Below are positions 25,478-34,598 of a DNA stretch of 64,000 bases, piece after piece. The stretch's first letter is position 1. Each line of letters opens with the position of its first letter. The notes beneath the pieces were generated by a model. That model was not told where the DNA came from. It did not search any database and saw only the letters and a list, made by a program, of their open reading frames with translations. The stretch is taken from positions 248,001 through 312,000 of the forward strand of contig NZ_CP083666.1 of NCBI RefSeq assembly GCF_020097835.1. Reading direction: 5' to 3'. Both the position numbers and the translations under genes were made by a program. Origin of the DNA: Haloprofundus halobius (GTDB lineage Archaea; Halobacteriota; Halobacteria; Halobacteriales; Haloferacaceae).

Positions 25478-26656
25478 TCAGGCGATGGGGCGAACCAGCG
25501 CTCGCATCGCCGCCGCCCCGCCGACGAGCACGATGCCGAACAGCGCAAGCGCCCCGAGCGGCGACGTCGCGTCGGCGACCACTCCGCCGACCACCTCGAA
25601 GGGTACCGCCGCCAGCGAGTAGACCATCGACGCCGCAGAGAGCACCGTGGCGCGCCCGGCGGAGTCGATGCGATCGTTCAGGTACTGGTTGCCGAGCGTG
25701 ATCGACGCGGTGTTGACCGCGCGGGCGACGAAGAACGCCGGGACGGCGAGAATCGGCGCGACCCACAGCGCCGCGAACAGCACGCCGACGACGAACGGCA
25801 CCGCGGCGAACCACCGTCGAATACCGATTCGGCGGCGGAGCCAACCGGTTCGGTAACTCACCGCGGCGGCGACGAGCGTGAAGCCGGCGTAGACGACGCC
25901 GACGGCGGTCTTCGTCGCCGATTCGGGAACGCCCGCCGCGAGCGCGACGTCCTGGGCGACGGGCTGGTCGAAGATGTACGTCATCTGGACGACGCCGAAC
26001 AGCAGCGCGAAGTAGCACACGAACGTCCGCAGCGGCGGTTGTGCGAGGCGGCCGCGAATCACGCGAACCGCCGCGGCGACGGTGAATCTCCCGACGTCCT
26101 CGTCGCCGGTCTCCGGCACCGACAGCAGGACGGGGACGCCGAGCGCCGTCACCGCCGCCGTCGCGAAGAAGGGGAGCCGGAAGTTCTCGTCCGCCAGCGC
26201 GCCGCCGACGGGGGCGGTCAGCGCGCCGACGGCGAGACCGAGGCCCGTCGCGCGACCCTTGACGGCGGCGAACTCCGCGGTCGCGTCCCGCTCGGCGAGC
26301 AGTTCGTAGAGCCAGGCGTCGTCGCTGCCGGTACGAAACGTCTGGCCGACGGCCCACGCGCCGTAGACGACGGCGAACTCGGGGAACGTCGTCGACAGTC
26401 CCATCCCGACGGTCGCGAGCGCGACGACGACGGTCCCCACGAGCATCCCGTTGCGGCGGCCGATGCGGTCGCCGACGTACCCCGTCGGTATCTCGGCGGC
26501 GACGAGTCCGATCCACCAGACCGCGTTGAGCAGACCGACCTCGGCGAATGAGAGCCCCTGCGCCCGGACGAACAGAATCCAGATGGCGGCGGTGAAGCTC
26601 GCGTACGTCGTCGTGACGTAGGCGTAGTACTTCACGTAGAGACTCGGTCGAACCAT
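25478..26656 (-). CDS. MFS permease
   Basis: A 392-residue protein with about 12 transmembrane helices. The MFS signature loop between helices 2 and 3 is GYVGDRIGRRNGM. The substrate cannot be read from sequence; the closest style is the haloarchaeal drug-efflux-like MFS. The ATG at 26656 (MVRPSLYVKYYAY) is chosen because the upstream extension is arginine-rich. It is divergent from the E1 alpha gene, 164 nt between starts. Confidence 0.85.
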   Translation of the reverse strand: MVRPSLYVKYYAYVTTTYASFTAAIWILFVRAQGLSFAEVGLLNAVWWIGLVAAEIPTGYVGDRIGRRNGMLVGTVVVALATVGMGLSTTFPEFAVVYGAWAVGQTFRTGSDDAWLYELLAERDATAEFAAVKGRATGLGLAVGALTAPVGGALADENFRLPFFATAAVTALGVPVLLSVPETGDEDVGRFTVAAAVRVIRGRLAQPPLRTFVCYFALLFGVVQMTYIFDQPVAQDVALAAGVPESATKTAVGVVYAGFTLVAAAVSYRTGWLRRRIGIRRWFAAVPFVVGVLFAALWVAPILAVPAFFVARAVNTASITLGNQYLNDRIDSAGRATVLSAASMVYSLAAVPFEVVGGVVADATSPLGALALFGIVLVGGAAAMRALVRPIA

Positions 26657-26820
26657 CTCTCGACGTGACCGACAGGCGTCAGCCGTTCCAAACTGTCGAT
26701 TCGGAGCCGCCGTCGTCGCCGGCGGCACGAGCGTCGTCCCTCTCTCGTCGACGGTCGTCGCTCGCGCGCCGCAGAGCCGACTTTGAACTAAGTAGCTCCT
26801 CGCTGCACTCCCCCACAGCC

Positions 26821-27912
26821 GTGCCGCGAGAAACTGCCTACGAACACTCGATAGACCACGTGCAGGTGTTGTCCCCCGACGGGAGCGTCGACTCGGAGCT
26901 AGCGCCCGACCTCTCCGAGGACGACCTGCTCGAGATGTACTGGACGATGAAACGCTCGCGGCGACTCGACGAGCGCGCTATCGCCCTGCAGCGACGGGGC
27001 GAACTCGGCACCTACGCGCCCGCCGTCGGACAGGAGGCCGCGCAGGTCGCAAGCGCCCACGCGCTCGCCGACGAGGACTGGATGGTGACCTCGTTCCGCG
27101 AGACGCCCGCCTACCTCGCCCGCGGGACGCCGCCACGGATGCTCCTGTGGTACGCGATGGGGATGGAGGAGGGGTCGGCGACGACGCGCGAGAGTCGGAC
27201 CATGCCGCCGTCGATTCCCGTCGGCTCGCAGGCGCTGCACGGGGCCGGACTCGGGTGGGCCCAGGAGATCGCCGGCGAGGACGCCGCGTCGCTCGTCTAC
27301 TTCGGCGACGGCGCGACCTCGGAGGGCGACGTGTACGAGGCGGCGAACCTCGCGGGCGTCTTCGACGCCCACACCGTCTTCCTCTGCCAGAACAACCACT
27401 ACGCCATCTCGGTTCCACGTGCGCAGCAGACCCGCGCAGAGACGCTGGCGCAGAAAGCTCTCGCCGCCGGTATCGAGGGCGTGCAGGTCGACGGTAACGA
27501 CGCGCTCGGCACGTACGCCGTCGTCCGTGACGCCCTCGCGAGCGCCCGCGACGGCGACCCGGTGTTCGTCGAGGCACTAACCTACCGCCGCTCTTTGCAC
27601 ACCACCTCCGACGACCCCTCTGTCTATCGTCACGAGGAGGAAGAACAGGAGTGGGAGACGCGCGACCCCATCGCTCGCTTCGAGACGTACCTCCGCGACC
27701 GAGAGCTACTGGACGACGACCGCATCTCGGACGTCGAGGCGTCCATCGAGGACGACCTCCGCGGCGAAATCGAGGCCGCGAACGAGGGGCGCGAGGCGGT
27801 CGACGCCGAGGAGATGTTCGACTACGCCTTCGAGACGCCCATCCCCGAGTTGGAGCGCCAGCGCGCCGAGTTCCGCGACGCTGTGTCGGGAGGTGACGGC
27901 GATGGCCGATAG
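26821..27912 (+). CDS. Thiamine-dependent 2-oxoacid dehydrogenase E1 alpha subunit
   Basis: A 363-residue E1 alpha starting at GTG. The ThDP/Mg motif is GDGATSEGD at 162-170, closed by NNHYAIS at 191-197; the phosphorylation-loop region with TYRRSLHTTSDDP follows. It pairs with the E1 beta gene, which overlaps it by 11 nt. No E2 or E3 gene is present, so the heterotetramer must use a remote E2/E3 or act alone. Substrate type (pyruvate, branched-chain or other) cannot be decided. Confidence 0.9.
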   Translation: MPRETAYEHSIDHVQVLSPDGSVDSELAPDLSEDDLLEMYWTMKRSRRLDERAIALQRRGELGTYAPAVGQEAAQVASAHALADEDWMVTSFRETPAYLARGTPPRMLLWYAMGMEEGSATTRESRTMPPSIPVGSQALHGAGLGWAQEIAGEDAASLVYFGDGATSEGDVYEAANLAGVFDAHTVFLCQNNHYAISVPRAQQTRAETLAQKALAAGIEGVQVDGNDALGTYAVVRDALASARDGDPVFVEALTYRRSLHTTSDDPSVYRHEEEEQEWETRDPIARFETYLRDRELLDDDRISDVEASIEDDLRGEIEAANEGREAVDAEEMFDYAFETPIPELERQRAEFRDAVSGGDGDGR

Positions 27913-28870
27913 ACAGCGCCTCGTCGAGGCCGTCCGCAACACGCTGCTCGAGGAGATGGCTCGCGACGACTCCGTCGTCGTCTACGGGCAGGACGTAGGT
28001 CGAAACGGCGGCGTCTTCCGGGCGACGCAGGGCCTCCTCGACGAGTACCCCAATCGGGTGTACGACGCGCCGGTCGCCGAGGCGGGCATCGTCGGTCTCG
28101 GCGTCGGACTCGGCACGTACGGCTTCACGCCCGTCCCCGAGATCGAGTTCTCGGGGTTCATGCACCAGGCGTTCCATCAGCTACAACAGCACGTCGCCCG
28201 CCTCCGCAGTCGAACCCGAGGAGAGATGAACTGCCCGATGACCATCCGCGCGCCCTACGGCGGCGGCATCCGCGCGCTCGAACACCACTCCGAGAGCTTC
28301 GAGGCCGGTTACGCGCACACGCCGGGGCTGAAAGTCGTCGTCCCGTCGACGCCTGCCGACGCGAAGGGTCTCCTCGCGAGTTCCATCCGCGACCCCGACC
28401 CGGTCGTCTTCTTCGAGCCGACCCGACTCTACCGGGCGTTCCGCGGGGAGGTGCCCGAGGGCGACTACACCGTTTCGCTCGGCGAGGCCGACGTGGTGCA
28501 GGCGGGCGACGACGTGACTGTGGTCGCGTGGGGTGCGATGCGTCACCGCGCGCTCGACGCGGCCGAGAACGTCGACGCGAGCGTCGAACTGATCGACCCG
28601 CGCAGCATCGTCCCGTTCGACACCGAGACGGTGTTGGCGTCGGTCCGGAAGACCGGCCGCTGCGTCGTGGTTCACGAAGCGCCTAAGACAGGGGGAATGG
28701 CCGCCGAGATAACAGCCCGCATCAACGACCGGGCGCTCTACTACCTCGAAGCGCCGGTCCAGCGAGTCACCGGTTACGACGTCCCCTATCCGTTGTTCGC
28801 CAGAGAAGACGAGTACGTCCCCGACGAAGACCGGATTCGACGCGGTATCGAGCGGGCGCTGTCGGACTGA
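27902..28870 (+). CDS. Thiamine-dependent 2-oxoacid dehydrogenase E1 beta subunit
   Basis: A 322-residue E1 beta. Recognisable blocks are GQDVGRNGGVFRATQGL, the ThDP-contacting VAEAGIVGLGVGL, and the C-terminal half with VVVHEAPKTGGMAAEI and GYDVPYPLF. The ATG at 27902 overlaps the end of the alpha gene; a GTG at 27893 is also possible. The pair forms an orphan E1. A separate truncated E1 alpha stub lies about 8 kb downstream. Confidence 0.9.
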   Translation: MADRQRLVEAVRNTLLEEMARDDSVVVYGQDVGRNGGVFRATQGLLDEYPNRVYDAPVAEAGIVGLGVGLGTYGFTPVPEIEFSGFMHQAFHQLQQHVARLRSRTRGEMNCPMTIRAPYGGGIRALEHHSESFEAGYAHTPGLKVVVPSTPADAKGLLASSIRDPDPVVFFEPTRLYRAFRGEVPEGDYTVSLGEADVVQAGDDVTVVAWGAMRHRALDAAENVDASVELIDPRSIVPFDTETVLASVRKTGRCVVVHEAPKTGGMAAEITARINDRALYYLEAPVQRVTGYDVPYPLFAREDEYVPDEDRIRRGIERALSD

Positions 28871-28894
28871 ACCGACGCGCGCTCCCGCTCTCTG

Positions 28895-29158
28895 CTACGG
28901 CTCGTCGCTGTTGCGTTCCATGTAGTCGCGCGCCGCCGAGAACGCGGTGTCGAAGTCCGCCGCGTCTTCCGTCAGCGGCGTCCGGTGCGACGCGCCGAGT
29001 TCGCTGCGCGGTACGGCGTAGGCGCTCCAACCGTCGCCTTCGCGGGCACAGACGACGCGTTCGTCGGATCCGAGCCACGAGCGAACGTCGTCGTCGCTCT
29101 CTTCGAGCGTCCATCCGGAGGGCGAGTCCTGGTCGGAGCGGTCGGTGGGGGAGCTCAT
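28895..29158 (-). CDS. Small acidic haloarchaeal protein
   Basis: An 87-residue acidic protein (MSSPTDRSDQDSPSGW start) with a compact middle (WLGSDERVVCAREGDGWSAYAV) and a helical end (FDTAFSAARDYMERN). No motif is recognised. It converges on the E1 beta gene (24 nt) and is divergent from the zinc-ribbon regulator. The start at 29158 is the ATG nearest the conserved-looking core. Confidence 0.6.
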   Translation of the reverse strand: MSSPTDRSDQDSPSGWTLEESDDDVRSWLGSDERVVCAREGDGWSAYAVPRSELGASHRTPLTEDAADFDTAFSAARDYMERNSDEP

Positions 29159-29310
29159 CGCGGGAAGGGTCCGGTTCCAGACGGATAGCTGTTCGCCGCC
29201 TGCGTCAGTAGTCGCTCGGGGACCGCCCGTCGACACGGTCGGCGGGAGGCGCGCCGGAGCGAACGTCAGCAACGAGTTCGAGGGGCGCAACGGTTTTGTC
29301 CCGAGCATCG

Positions 29311-29320
29311 GAACATGTTC
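29311..29320. promoter_or_regulatory. Palindrome at start of zinc-ribbon regulator
   Basis: GAACATGTTC is a perfect 10-bp palindrome ending 2 nt before the ATG at 29323. As the gene encodes a DNA-binding protein, this is a plausible autoregulatory operator that would block initiation. Confidence 0.4.
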
Positions 29321-29322
29321 AC

Positions 29323-30243
29323 ATGAGCCACCCTGCCGGGAGCGAGTCGGTAGCCGCCGAAGCCGACGCCGGTATCGCCCCCGCCGAAGCGTTCGCCCTC
29401 CTCGGCAACGACACGCGAATCGAGATTCTTCAGGCGCTTCTGGACGAAAACGGCTCCGATGAGCCCGTCTCGTTCTCGGAACTGTACGACCGCGTCGACG
29501 TCGACGACACCGCCCACTTCAACTACCACCTGAAGAAGCTCACCGACCACTTCGTCCGCCGGACCGACGAGGGCTACTCGTTCCGCTATCCGGGCTGGAA
29601 AGTCGTTCGCGCCGTCTTCGCCGGCACGTTCACCGACCGCGCGGAGTTGGAGCCGTTCGACGCCGACGGCGACTGCTACGACTGCGGCGGCGACCTGGAG
29701 GCGTGGTACGCCGAGGAGCGACTCACCATCGCCTGTGGCGACTGCGGGACCGTCCACGTCAGCTACCCGTTCCCGCCGGGTGGCCTCGACGACCGAACGC
29801 CCGAGGAACTGCTGCAGGCGTTTCACCACCACGTCCGCCACCACTACTGTCTCGCCGCCGACGGCGTCTGTCCCGAGTGTATGGGGAAGATGGAGACGAC
29901 GCTCTCGCGGGAGACCGAGTACGCCGGACTCGACGTGCAGGTGACCCACGAGTGCCGTCGGTGTCACAATCGGTTGCACTCCGCCGTCGGTCTCAACTTG
30001 CTGGACAACGCCGACGTGATGACGTTCCACGCCGAACGCGGCGTCGACCTGAGTACCCGTCCGTTCTGGACGCTCCCGTGGTGCGTCAGCGACGAGTACA
30101 CGGACGTGGTCTCCTGCGACCCGCTGGAGATTCGTCTCGACATCCCCCGCGGCGACGACTCGATGTGTATCGTCCTCGACGACTCGCTGAACGTCCTGGA
30201 GGTGGACGGCTGTGCGCGGCCGGTCGGCGCGTCGGAGGGGTAA
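29323..30243 (+). CDS. ArsR-like HTH regulator with zinc ribbons (DUF7351-type)
   Basis: A 306-residue protein. Residues 20-85 are a winged helix (FALLGNDTRIEILQALL, then FNYHLKKLTDHFV). Zinc ribbons follow: CYDCGGD with CGDCGTVH, and CPECMGKM with CRRCHNR. The C-terminal half resembles the DUF7351/ArsR-associated domain common in haloarchaea. It should bind DNA and sense a ligand or metal. The palindrome overlapping its start suggests autoregulation. Confidence 0.8.
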   Translation: MSHPAGSESVAAEADAGIAPAEAFALLGNDTRIEILQALLDENGSDEPVSFSELYDRVDVDDTAHFNYHLKKLTDHFVRRTDEGYSFRYPGWKVVRAVFAGTFTDRAELEPFDADGDCYDCGGDLEAWYAEERLTIACGDCGTVHVSYPFPPGGLDDRTPEELLQAFHHHVRHHYCLAADGVCPECMGKMETTLSRETEYAGLDVQVTHECRRCHNRLHSAVGLNLLDNADVMTFHAERGVDLSTRPFWTLPWCVSDEYTDVVSCDPLEIRLDIPRGDDSMCIVLDDSLNVLEVDGCARPVGASEG

Positions 30244-30360
30244 GCGATCCCGGTTCCGACGGTTCGACCCGGTTTGATCCTCTGTGTCCTGTTCACGTAT
30301 CCGAGTCACGACGCGGCCCCAAGCCCAAATAACTACGTACGCGGAGACCATCCGTTCCTT

Positions 30361-30408
30361 ATGGCAGAGTCGCTGAGTACGTCGTTCGTCGCGCTCGAAG
30401 GTGGTTGA
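30361..30408 (+). CDS. Possible 15-codon leader peptide before FNT gene
   Basis: ATG at 30361 opens a 15-residue frame (MAESLSTSFVALEGG) ending at TGA 30406-30408. Its stop overlaps the GTG of the FNT gene at 30401. An AAATAAC element near 30326-30332 is at a suitable distance for a leaderless start at 30361. It could couple translation of the channel to the leader, or simply be chance. Confidence 0.3.
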   Translation: MAESLSTSFVALEGG

Positions 30409-31225
30409 CGCGGTGGCTGAACCCGACGGCGGCGAGACGGCGAGCAGGTTCATCGGCGAGCAGCCTCCAGCACGCGAGATTCTCGAGAAGCAGATCGACG
30501 AGGGGTTACACGAGATAAACCGCGAACTCGACGGACTGTTCCTCTCGGGGCTGTCGGCGGGGCTCGACATCGGCTTCGGACCGCTGTTGATGGCCGTCGT
30601 GCTCACGCTGTCCGCCGGCAGCTACGGCGACCTACCGACCGAACTGCTGCTCGCCAGCGCCTACTCCATCGGCTTCATCTTCGTCGTTCTCGGGCGGTCG
30701 GAGCTGTTCACCGAACACACGACGCTGGCGGTGCTCCCCGTCATCGACGGACGGGCTTCGTGGAGCGACCTCGGACGGCTCTGGTCGGTGATATTCGTGA
30801 GCAACGTGCTCGGCGGACTGGTGTTCGCGGCGTTCGTCGTGATCGCCATTCCGGACCTCGGCGTCGCCACCCCCGAGGCGTTCGTCACCGTCGCGGAGAA
30901 ACTCGTCCACCACAGCGACTCGGGGATGTTCTGGTCGGCCGTCCTCGCCGGCTGGCTGATGGGACTGCTCTCGTGGCTCGTCACCGCCGCGCAGGGCACG
31001 ATAAGTCGCGTTCTCATCGTCTGGCTCGTCACGGCCTCCATCGGCATCCTCCACCTCCCGCACTCCATCGCGGGCAACGTCGAGGTGCTGTTCGGCCTGT
31101 TCATCGCCCCCGAGATAACGTTCGCCGACTACGGCCGGTTCCTGGTCCTCGCGACGCTCGGCAACGCAGTCGGCGGGTCGGTGTTCGTCGCCCTCCTGAA
31201 GTACGGACACGTGAGTCGAGGGTGA
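30401..31225 (+). CDS. Formate/nitrite transporter (FNT) family channel
   Basis: A 274-residue FNT-fold membrane protein with about six helices and a soluble N-terminus (PPAREILEKQIDEGLHEINR). Typical FNT segments are FLSGLSAGLDIGFGPLL and LPHSIAGNVEVLFGLF. The family moves formate, nitrite or other small monocarboxylates; this branch (YfdC-like) has no proven substrate. The start could be GTG at 30401 or GTG at 30413. A 15-codon frame overlaps the former. Confidence 0.8.
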   Translation: MVDAVAEPDGGETASRFIGEQPPAREILEKQIDEGLHEINRELDGLFLSGLSAGLDIGFGPLLMAVVLTLSAGSYGDLPTELLLASAYSIGFIFVVLGRSELFTEHTTLAVLPVIDGRASWSDLGRLWSVIFVSNVLGGLVFAAFVVIAIPDLGVATPEAFVTVAEKLVHHSDSGMFWSAVLAGWLMGLLSWLVTAAQGTISRVLIVWLVTASIGILHLPHSIAGNVEVLFGLFIAPEITFADYGRFLVLATLGNAVGGSVFVALLKYGHVSRG

Positions 31226-31319
31226 CGAAAGCGGCTTCGAGGGGCCGGGCGACGGCTACGGCGTCACCCGGTAAACGTCCGCGGGAACGAGAGCCGAAGC
31301 GTCGGCGGGAACGATAAAC

Positions 31320-31357
31320 GAGACGGGTGGGGCCCACCCGTCTCGGACTGTCAGTCC
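31320..31357. terminator. Two adjacent palindromes between convergent genes
   Basis: At 31320-31344 twelve-base arms, GAGACGGGTGGG and CCCACCCGTCTC, flank a single G. Directly next, 31345-31357, GGACTG and CAGTCC flank a T. They lie between the FNT gene and the convergent amidohydrolase, where a bidirectional terminator is expected. No T-run follows, so a protein-binding or processing role is possible. Confidence 0.5.
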
Positions 31358-31449
31358 GCACCTTGCTTCTAGGGGAACTACCGAAAGAAGGCTCTGGCCT
31401 GATAGTCGAAAGGCGAGAGAAGTGCTCTCGCTCGATATCGGGACCGAGA

Positions 31450-33009
31450 CTATCGCCCGTCGAACACCACGTCGCCGTCGACGACGGTCATTGCCACGTC
31501 GAGGTCGCGAATCGCCGCCGACCGCTCCCACGGCGACTCGTCGAGCACGGTCAAATCGGCGCGCTTGCCGACCTCGACGGTTCCCAGTCGTGTCTCGTCG
31601 AAGCCGGCGTACGCCGCGCCCAGCGTGTATGCTCGCAGCGCCTCGGTCACCCCGAGACGCTGGCTCTCGGCGGGCGCGTTGACCGCCCAGTGAATCCCCA
31701 ACAGCGGGTCCAACGGCATACAGTCGGAGCCGAACGCCAGCGGCGCGCCCACGTCGAGTAACGCGGGATAGCGGTTCGTCTCCGTCCGTCTGTCGTCGAG
31801 TCGCGCCTCGTAGAGACCGCCTTCGTCGGCCCACTTCAGGAAGTTGGGCTGGACGGAGGCGACGACGCCCAGTTCGCCGAACCGCTCGATGGCTTCGTCG
31901 GAGGCCAGTTCGACGTGTTCGACGCGGTGGCGCATCTCGCCCGGGTGCTCCGTCTCAGAATACGCGTCCAGCACGGCGTCGACGGCCTCGTCGCCGATGG
32001 CGTGGGCGGTCACCTGAAAGCCGGCGTCGTCGGCGTGGGCAACGATGTCACCCAGTTCCTCGGGGTCGACGACCCACTGGCCCGTCGCCGACGCGTCGTC
32101 GCTGTACGGCTCGGAGAGTTTGGCGGTCCGGCCGCCGAAACTCCCGTCGGTGTAGCTCTTTATCGCACCCGTCCGAACCATCTCGCTGCCGTGGTTCGTC
32201 CGCAGACCCGCCTCCGTGACGGCGTCGAGGTGATCGGCCCAGTAGTTGATTCGAACCCGGAGCGAGAGGTCGCCCGCGAGGTCCAGCTCCCGGTACACCT
32301 GCGGCGCGCGCGAGTGCCGGACCATGTCGTGGACGCCGGTGGTGCCGAGTTCGTTCGCGCGCTGCTGGGCCGCGGTCAACAGCTCCCGCATCTCCTCGGC
32401 GTCGGGTTCGACCGCCTCGAAGACGGGGTCGACGGCTTCCTCGACGACGACGCCGGTCGGTTCGCCGCCCTCGATGTGGACGTCCGTCTCGGGCATCTCG
32501 TCGCGGCAGCGGTCCAAGGCGACCGAGTTGAGCGAGGCGACGTGCATGTCCTCGCGGAACGCGACGACGGGTCGAGAATCGGATACTGCATCGAGGTCCT
32601 CGCGGGTGAGATACCGCGACTTGTCCCACGTGCTCTCGTCGTAGCCGTAGCCCTGAATCCAGTCGTCAGAACCGACCTCGTCGGCGCGCTCCCGAAGCCG
32701 TTCGATGGCCTCTACGGGGCCCGAGGCACCCGAGAGGTTCGCGTGGACGAGGTAACGCCCCGTCATCGAGAGGTGGACGTGGGCGTCGACGAACCCGGGG
32801 AGGACGACCCGACCGTCGAGATCGACGACCTCGCTCTCGGCCCCGGCGAGGAACTCCACGTCGTACGTCGACCCGAGACGGACGATTTCGCCGTCTCGGA
32901 TGGCGAGTGCCTCGTACGTCTCGTCGGCGTCGCCCTCGGTGTCCCCGTCGGCACCGACGAGGCTGTGGACCTCCGCGTCGACGAGGAGGAGGTCTGCTGC
33001 TTCGGTCAT
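31450..33009 (-). CDS. Amidohydrolase, YtcJ-like
   Basis: A 519-residue metal-dependent amidohydrolase. The beta-sandwich N-terminus is followed by DAHVHLSM (H77, H79); later ligands are in TAHAIGDEA and RVEHVE, and the catalytic Asp in AFGSDCMPLDP. The family (YtcJ/AtzF-like, exoenzyme of amide or formamide-like groups) has broad and mostly unknown substrates. It is divergent from hmgA, 103 nt between starts. Confidence 0.85.
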   Translation of the reverse strand: MTEAADLLLVDAEVHSLVGADGDTEGDADETYEALAIRDGEIVRLGSTYDVEFLAGAESEVVDLDGRVVLPGFVDAHVHLSMTGRYLVHANLSGASGPVEAIERLRERADEVGSDDWIQGYGYDESTWDKSRYLTREDLDAVSDSRPVVAFREDMHVASLNSVALDRCRDEMPETDVHIEGGEPTGVVVEEAVDPVFEAVEPDAEEMRELLTAAQQRANELGTTGVHDMVRHSRAPQVYRELDLAGDLSLRVRINYWADHLDAVTEAGLRTNHGSEMVRTGAIKSYTDGSFGGRTAKLSEPYSDDASATGQWVVDPEELGDIVAHADDAGFQVTAHAIGDEAVDAVLDAYSETEHPGEMRHRVEHVELASDEAIERFGELGVVASVQPNFLKWADEGGLYEARLDDRRTETNRYPALLDVGAPLAFGSDCMPLDPLLGIHWAVNAPAESQRLGVTEALRAYTLGAAYAGFDETRLGTVEVGKRADLTVLDESPWERSAAIRDLDVAMTVVDGDVVFDGR

Positions 33010-33112
33010 GGTGGCTCTGCGGTGGGGGAACGGCAAAATCGTTCGGAAAGCGGCGTTTCGGAGGTGGAGAAAACCGACAGTCCTTAGCGACCGCCGCGAG
33101 GACGTACACGGC

Positions 33113-34324
33113 ATGACCGACGCCGAAGCCCTCGCCGACCGCGTCCGCGACGGCGACCTGCGACTCCACGAACTCGAAGAGCACGCCGACGCCGACACCG
33201 CGACGGCCGCGCGCCGACTCCTCGTCGAGGAGCAGACAGACGCTTCGCTCGACGCCGTCAGCGACTACTCGTTTCCTGCTGAGCAGGCCGATCCGAACAT
33301 CGAGAACATGGTCGGTGCGGCCCAGATTCCGATGGGCGTCGTCGGCCCGGTCACGATAAACGGCGGCGCGCTCTCCGGCGAGCGCTACCTCCCGCTTGCG
33401 ACGACCGAGGGCGCGCTTCTGGCCTCCGTGAATCGCGGCCTCTCGGTCGTCGACGGCGCGGGCGGCGCACGGGCGCGGGTGACGAAATCCGGAATGACTC
33501 GCGCGCCGGTGTTCAGCGTCGCCGACGTGGTCGAAGCCGAGGCGCTCGTCTCGTGGGTCCGTGACAACGAACCGGCGCTGAAGGAGGCAGCCGAGGAGAC
33601 GACGAGTCACGGCGAACTGCTCGACGTGACGCCGTACGTCGTCGGTAACTCCGTCTTCCTGCGCTTCCGCTACGACACGAAGGACGCGATGGGGATGAAC
33701 ATGGCCACCATCGCTACCCAAGCGGCGTGCGACGTGGTCGAAGACGAGACGGCTGCCTCGCTCGTCGCGCTCTCGGGCAACCTCTGCACCGACAAGAAAC
33801 CCGCCGCCATCAACGCCGTCGAAGGCCGTGGGCGAAGCGTCACCGCGGACGTGACGATCCCGCGGGAAGTCGTCGAAGAGCGTCTCCACACGACGCCCGA
33901 GGCCATCGCCGAAATCAACACTCGGAAGAACCTCGTCGGCAGCGCTAAAGCGGGAAGCCTCGGCTTCAACGCTCACGTCGCCAACGTCGTCGCCGCGATG
34001 TTTCTGGCGACCGGACAGGACGCGGCGCAGGTCGTCGAAGGGTCGAACGCCATCACGACTGCGGAAGTGCAGGATGGTGATCTCTACGTCTCCGTCTCCT
34101 TGGCGAGCCTCGAAGTCGGCACCGTCGGCGGCGGGACTAAGTTACCGACGCAGGCGGAAGGACTCGACGTGCTCGACGTCCGCGGCGGCGGCGACCCCGC
34201 GGGTGCGAACGCCGACGCTCTCGCCGAAGCGATCGCCGTGGGGTCGCTCGCGGGCGAACTCTCGCTGCTCGCGGCGCTCGGGTCGCGGCATCTGTCGAGC
34301 GCACACGAGGAACTGGGTCGATAG
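33113..34324 (+). CDS. hmgA: HMG-CoA reductase (class I, NADPH)
   Basis: A 403-residue HMG-CoA reductase, the usual haloarchaeal length. Catalytic elements are E99 in TTEGALLAS, DAMGMNM at 191-197, the Lys in CTDKKPAAIN near 228-229 and the late His in GFNAHVANVV. It makes mevalonate for isoprenoid ether lipids and is the target of mevinolin/statin selection. ATG at 33113 gives the right N-terminus; the frame is open further up but not conserved-like. Confidence 0.96.
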   Translation: MTDAEALADRVRDGDLRLHELEEHADADTATAARRLLVEEQTDASLDAVSDYSFPAEQADPNIENMVGAAQIPMGVVGPVTINGGALSGERYLPLATTEGALLASVNRGLSVVDGAGGARARVTKSGMTRAPVFSVADVVEAEALVSWVRDNEPALKEAAEETTSHGELLDVTPYVVGNSVFLRFRYDTKDAMGMNMATIATQAACDVVEDETAASLVALSGNLCTDKKPAAINAVEGRGRSVTADVTIPREVVEERLHTTPEAIAEINTRKNLVGSAKAGSLGFNAHVANVVAAMFLATGQDAAQVVEGSNAITTAEVQDGDLYVSVSLASLEVGTVGGGTKLPTQAEGLDVLDVRGGGDPAGANADALAEAIAVGSLAGELSLLAALGSRHLSSAHEELGR

Positions 34325-34373
34325 GGCGGACCCACCGAGTCGTCGAACCTATCCTCTGCATCGAACAGAGGTG

Positions 34374-34381
34374 CAATTAAG
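34374..34381 (+). promoter_or_regulatory. TATA-like box for 59-residue membrane protein
   Basis: CAATTAAG lies 24-31 nt before the ATG at 34405, matching a leaderless haloarchaeal promoter and supporting that this very short gene is real. Confidence 0.5.
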
Positions 34382-34404
34382 TTCCGAACGCTCGCAATCG
34401 ACGC

Positions 34405-34584
34405 ATGGCTTCACAACGAGTTGCCGTTCTCGGCGCACTCGACGACATTCGAACCGTTCTCCTCGGGCTCTACTTCGCCGCGGTCGGACTGTTCTGCGCG
34501 CTCGCGTTCGGTGATTTCGGCGTCAGTGCCGGAATTATCTTCTTCGTCGTCGGTGGCGTGCTCGCGTTGGGCACCGAACTCTGA
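34405..34584 (+). CDS. 59-residue two-helix membrane protein
   Basis: A very small gene with good GC3 codon use. The product begins MASQRVAVLGALDDIR and has two hydrophobic helices (about 16-34 and 38-56). The TATA-like element 24-31 nt upstream supports it. It is convergent with the DUF5817-type gene, 14 nt between stops. No family is recognised. Confidence 0.6.
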   Translation: MASQRVAVLGALDDIRTVLLGLYFAAVGLFCALAFGDFGVSAGIIFFVVGGVLALGTEL

Positions 34585-34598
34585 GTGCCCCAGAGCAG

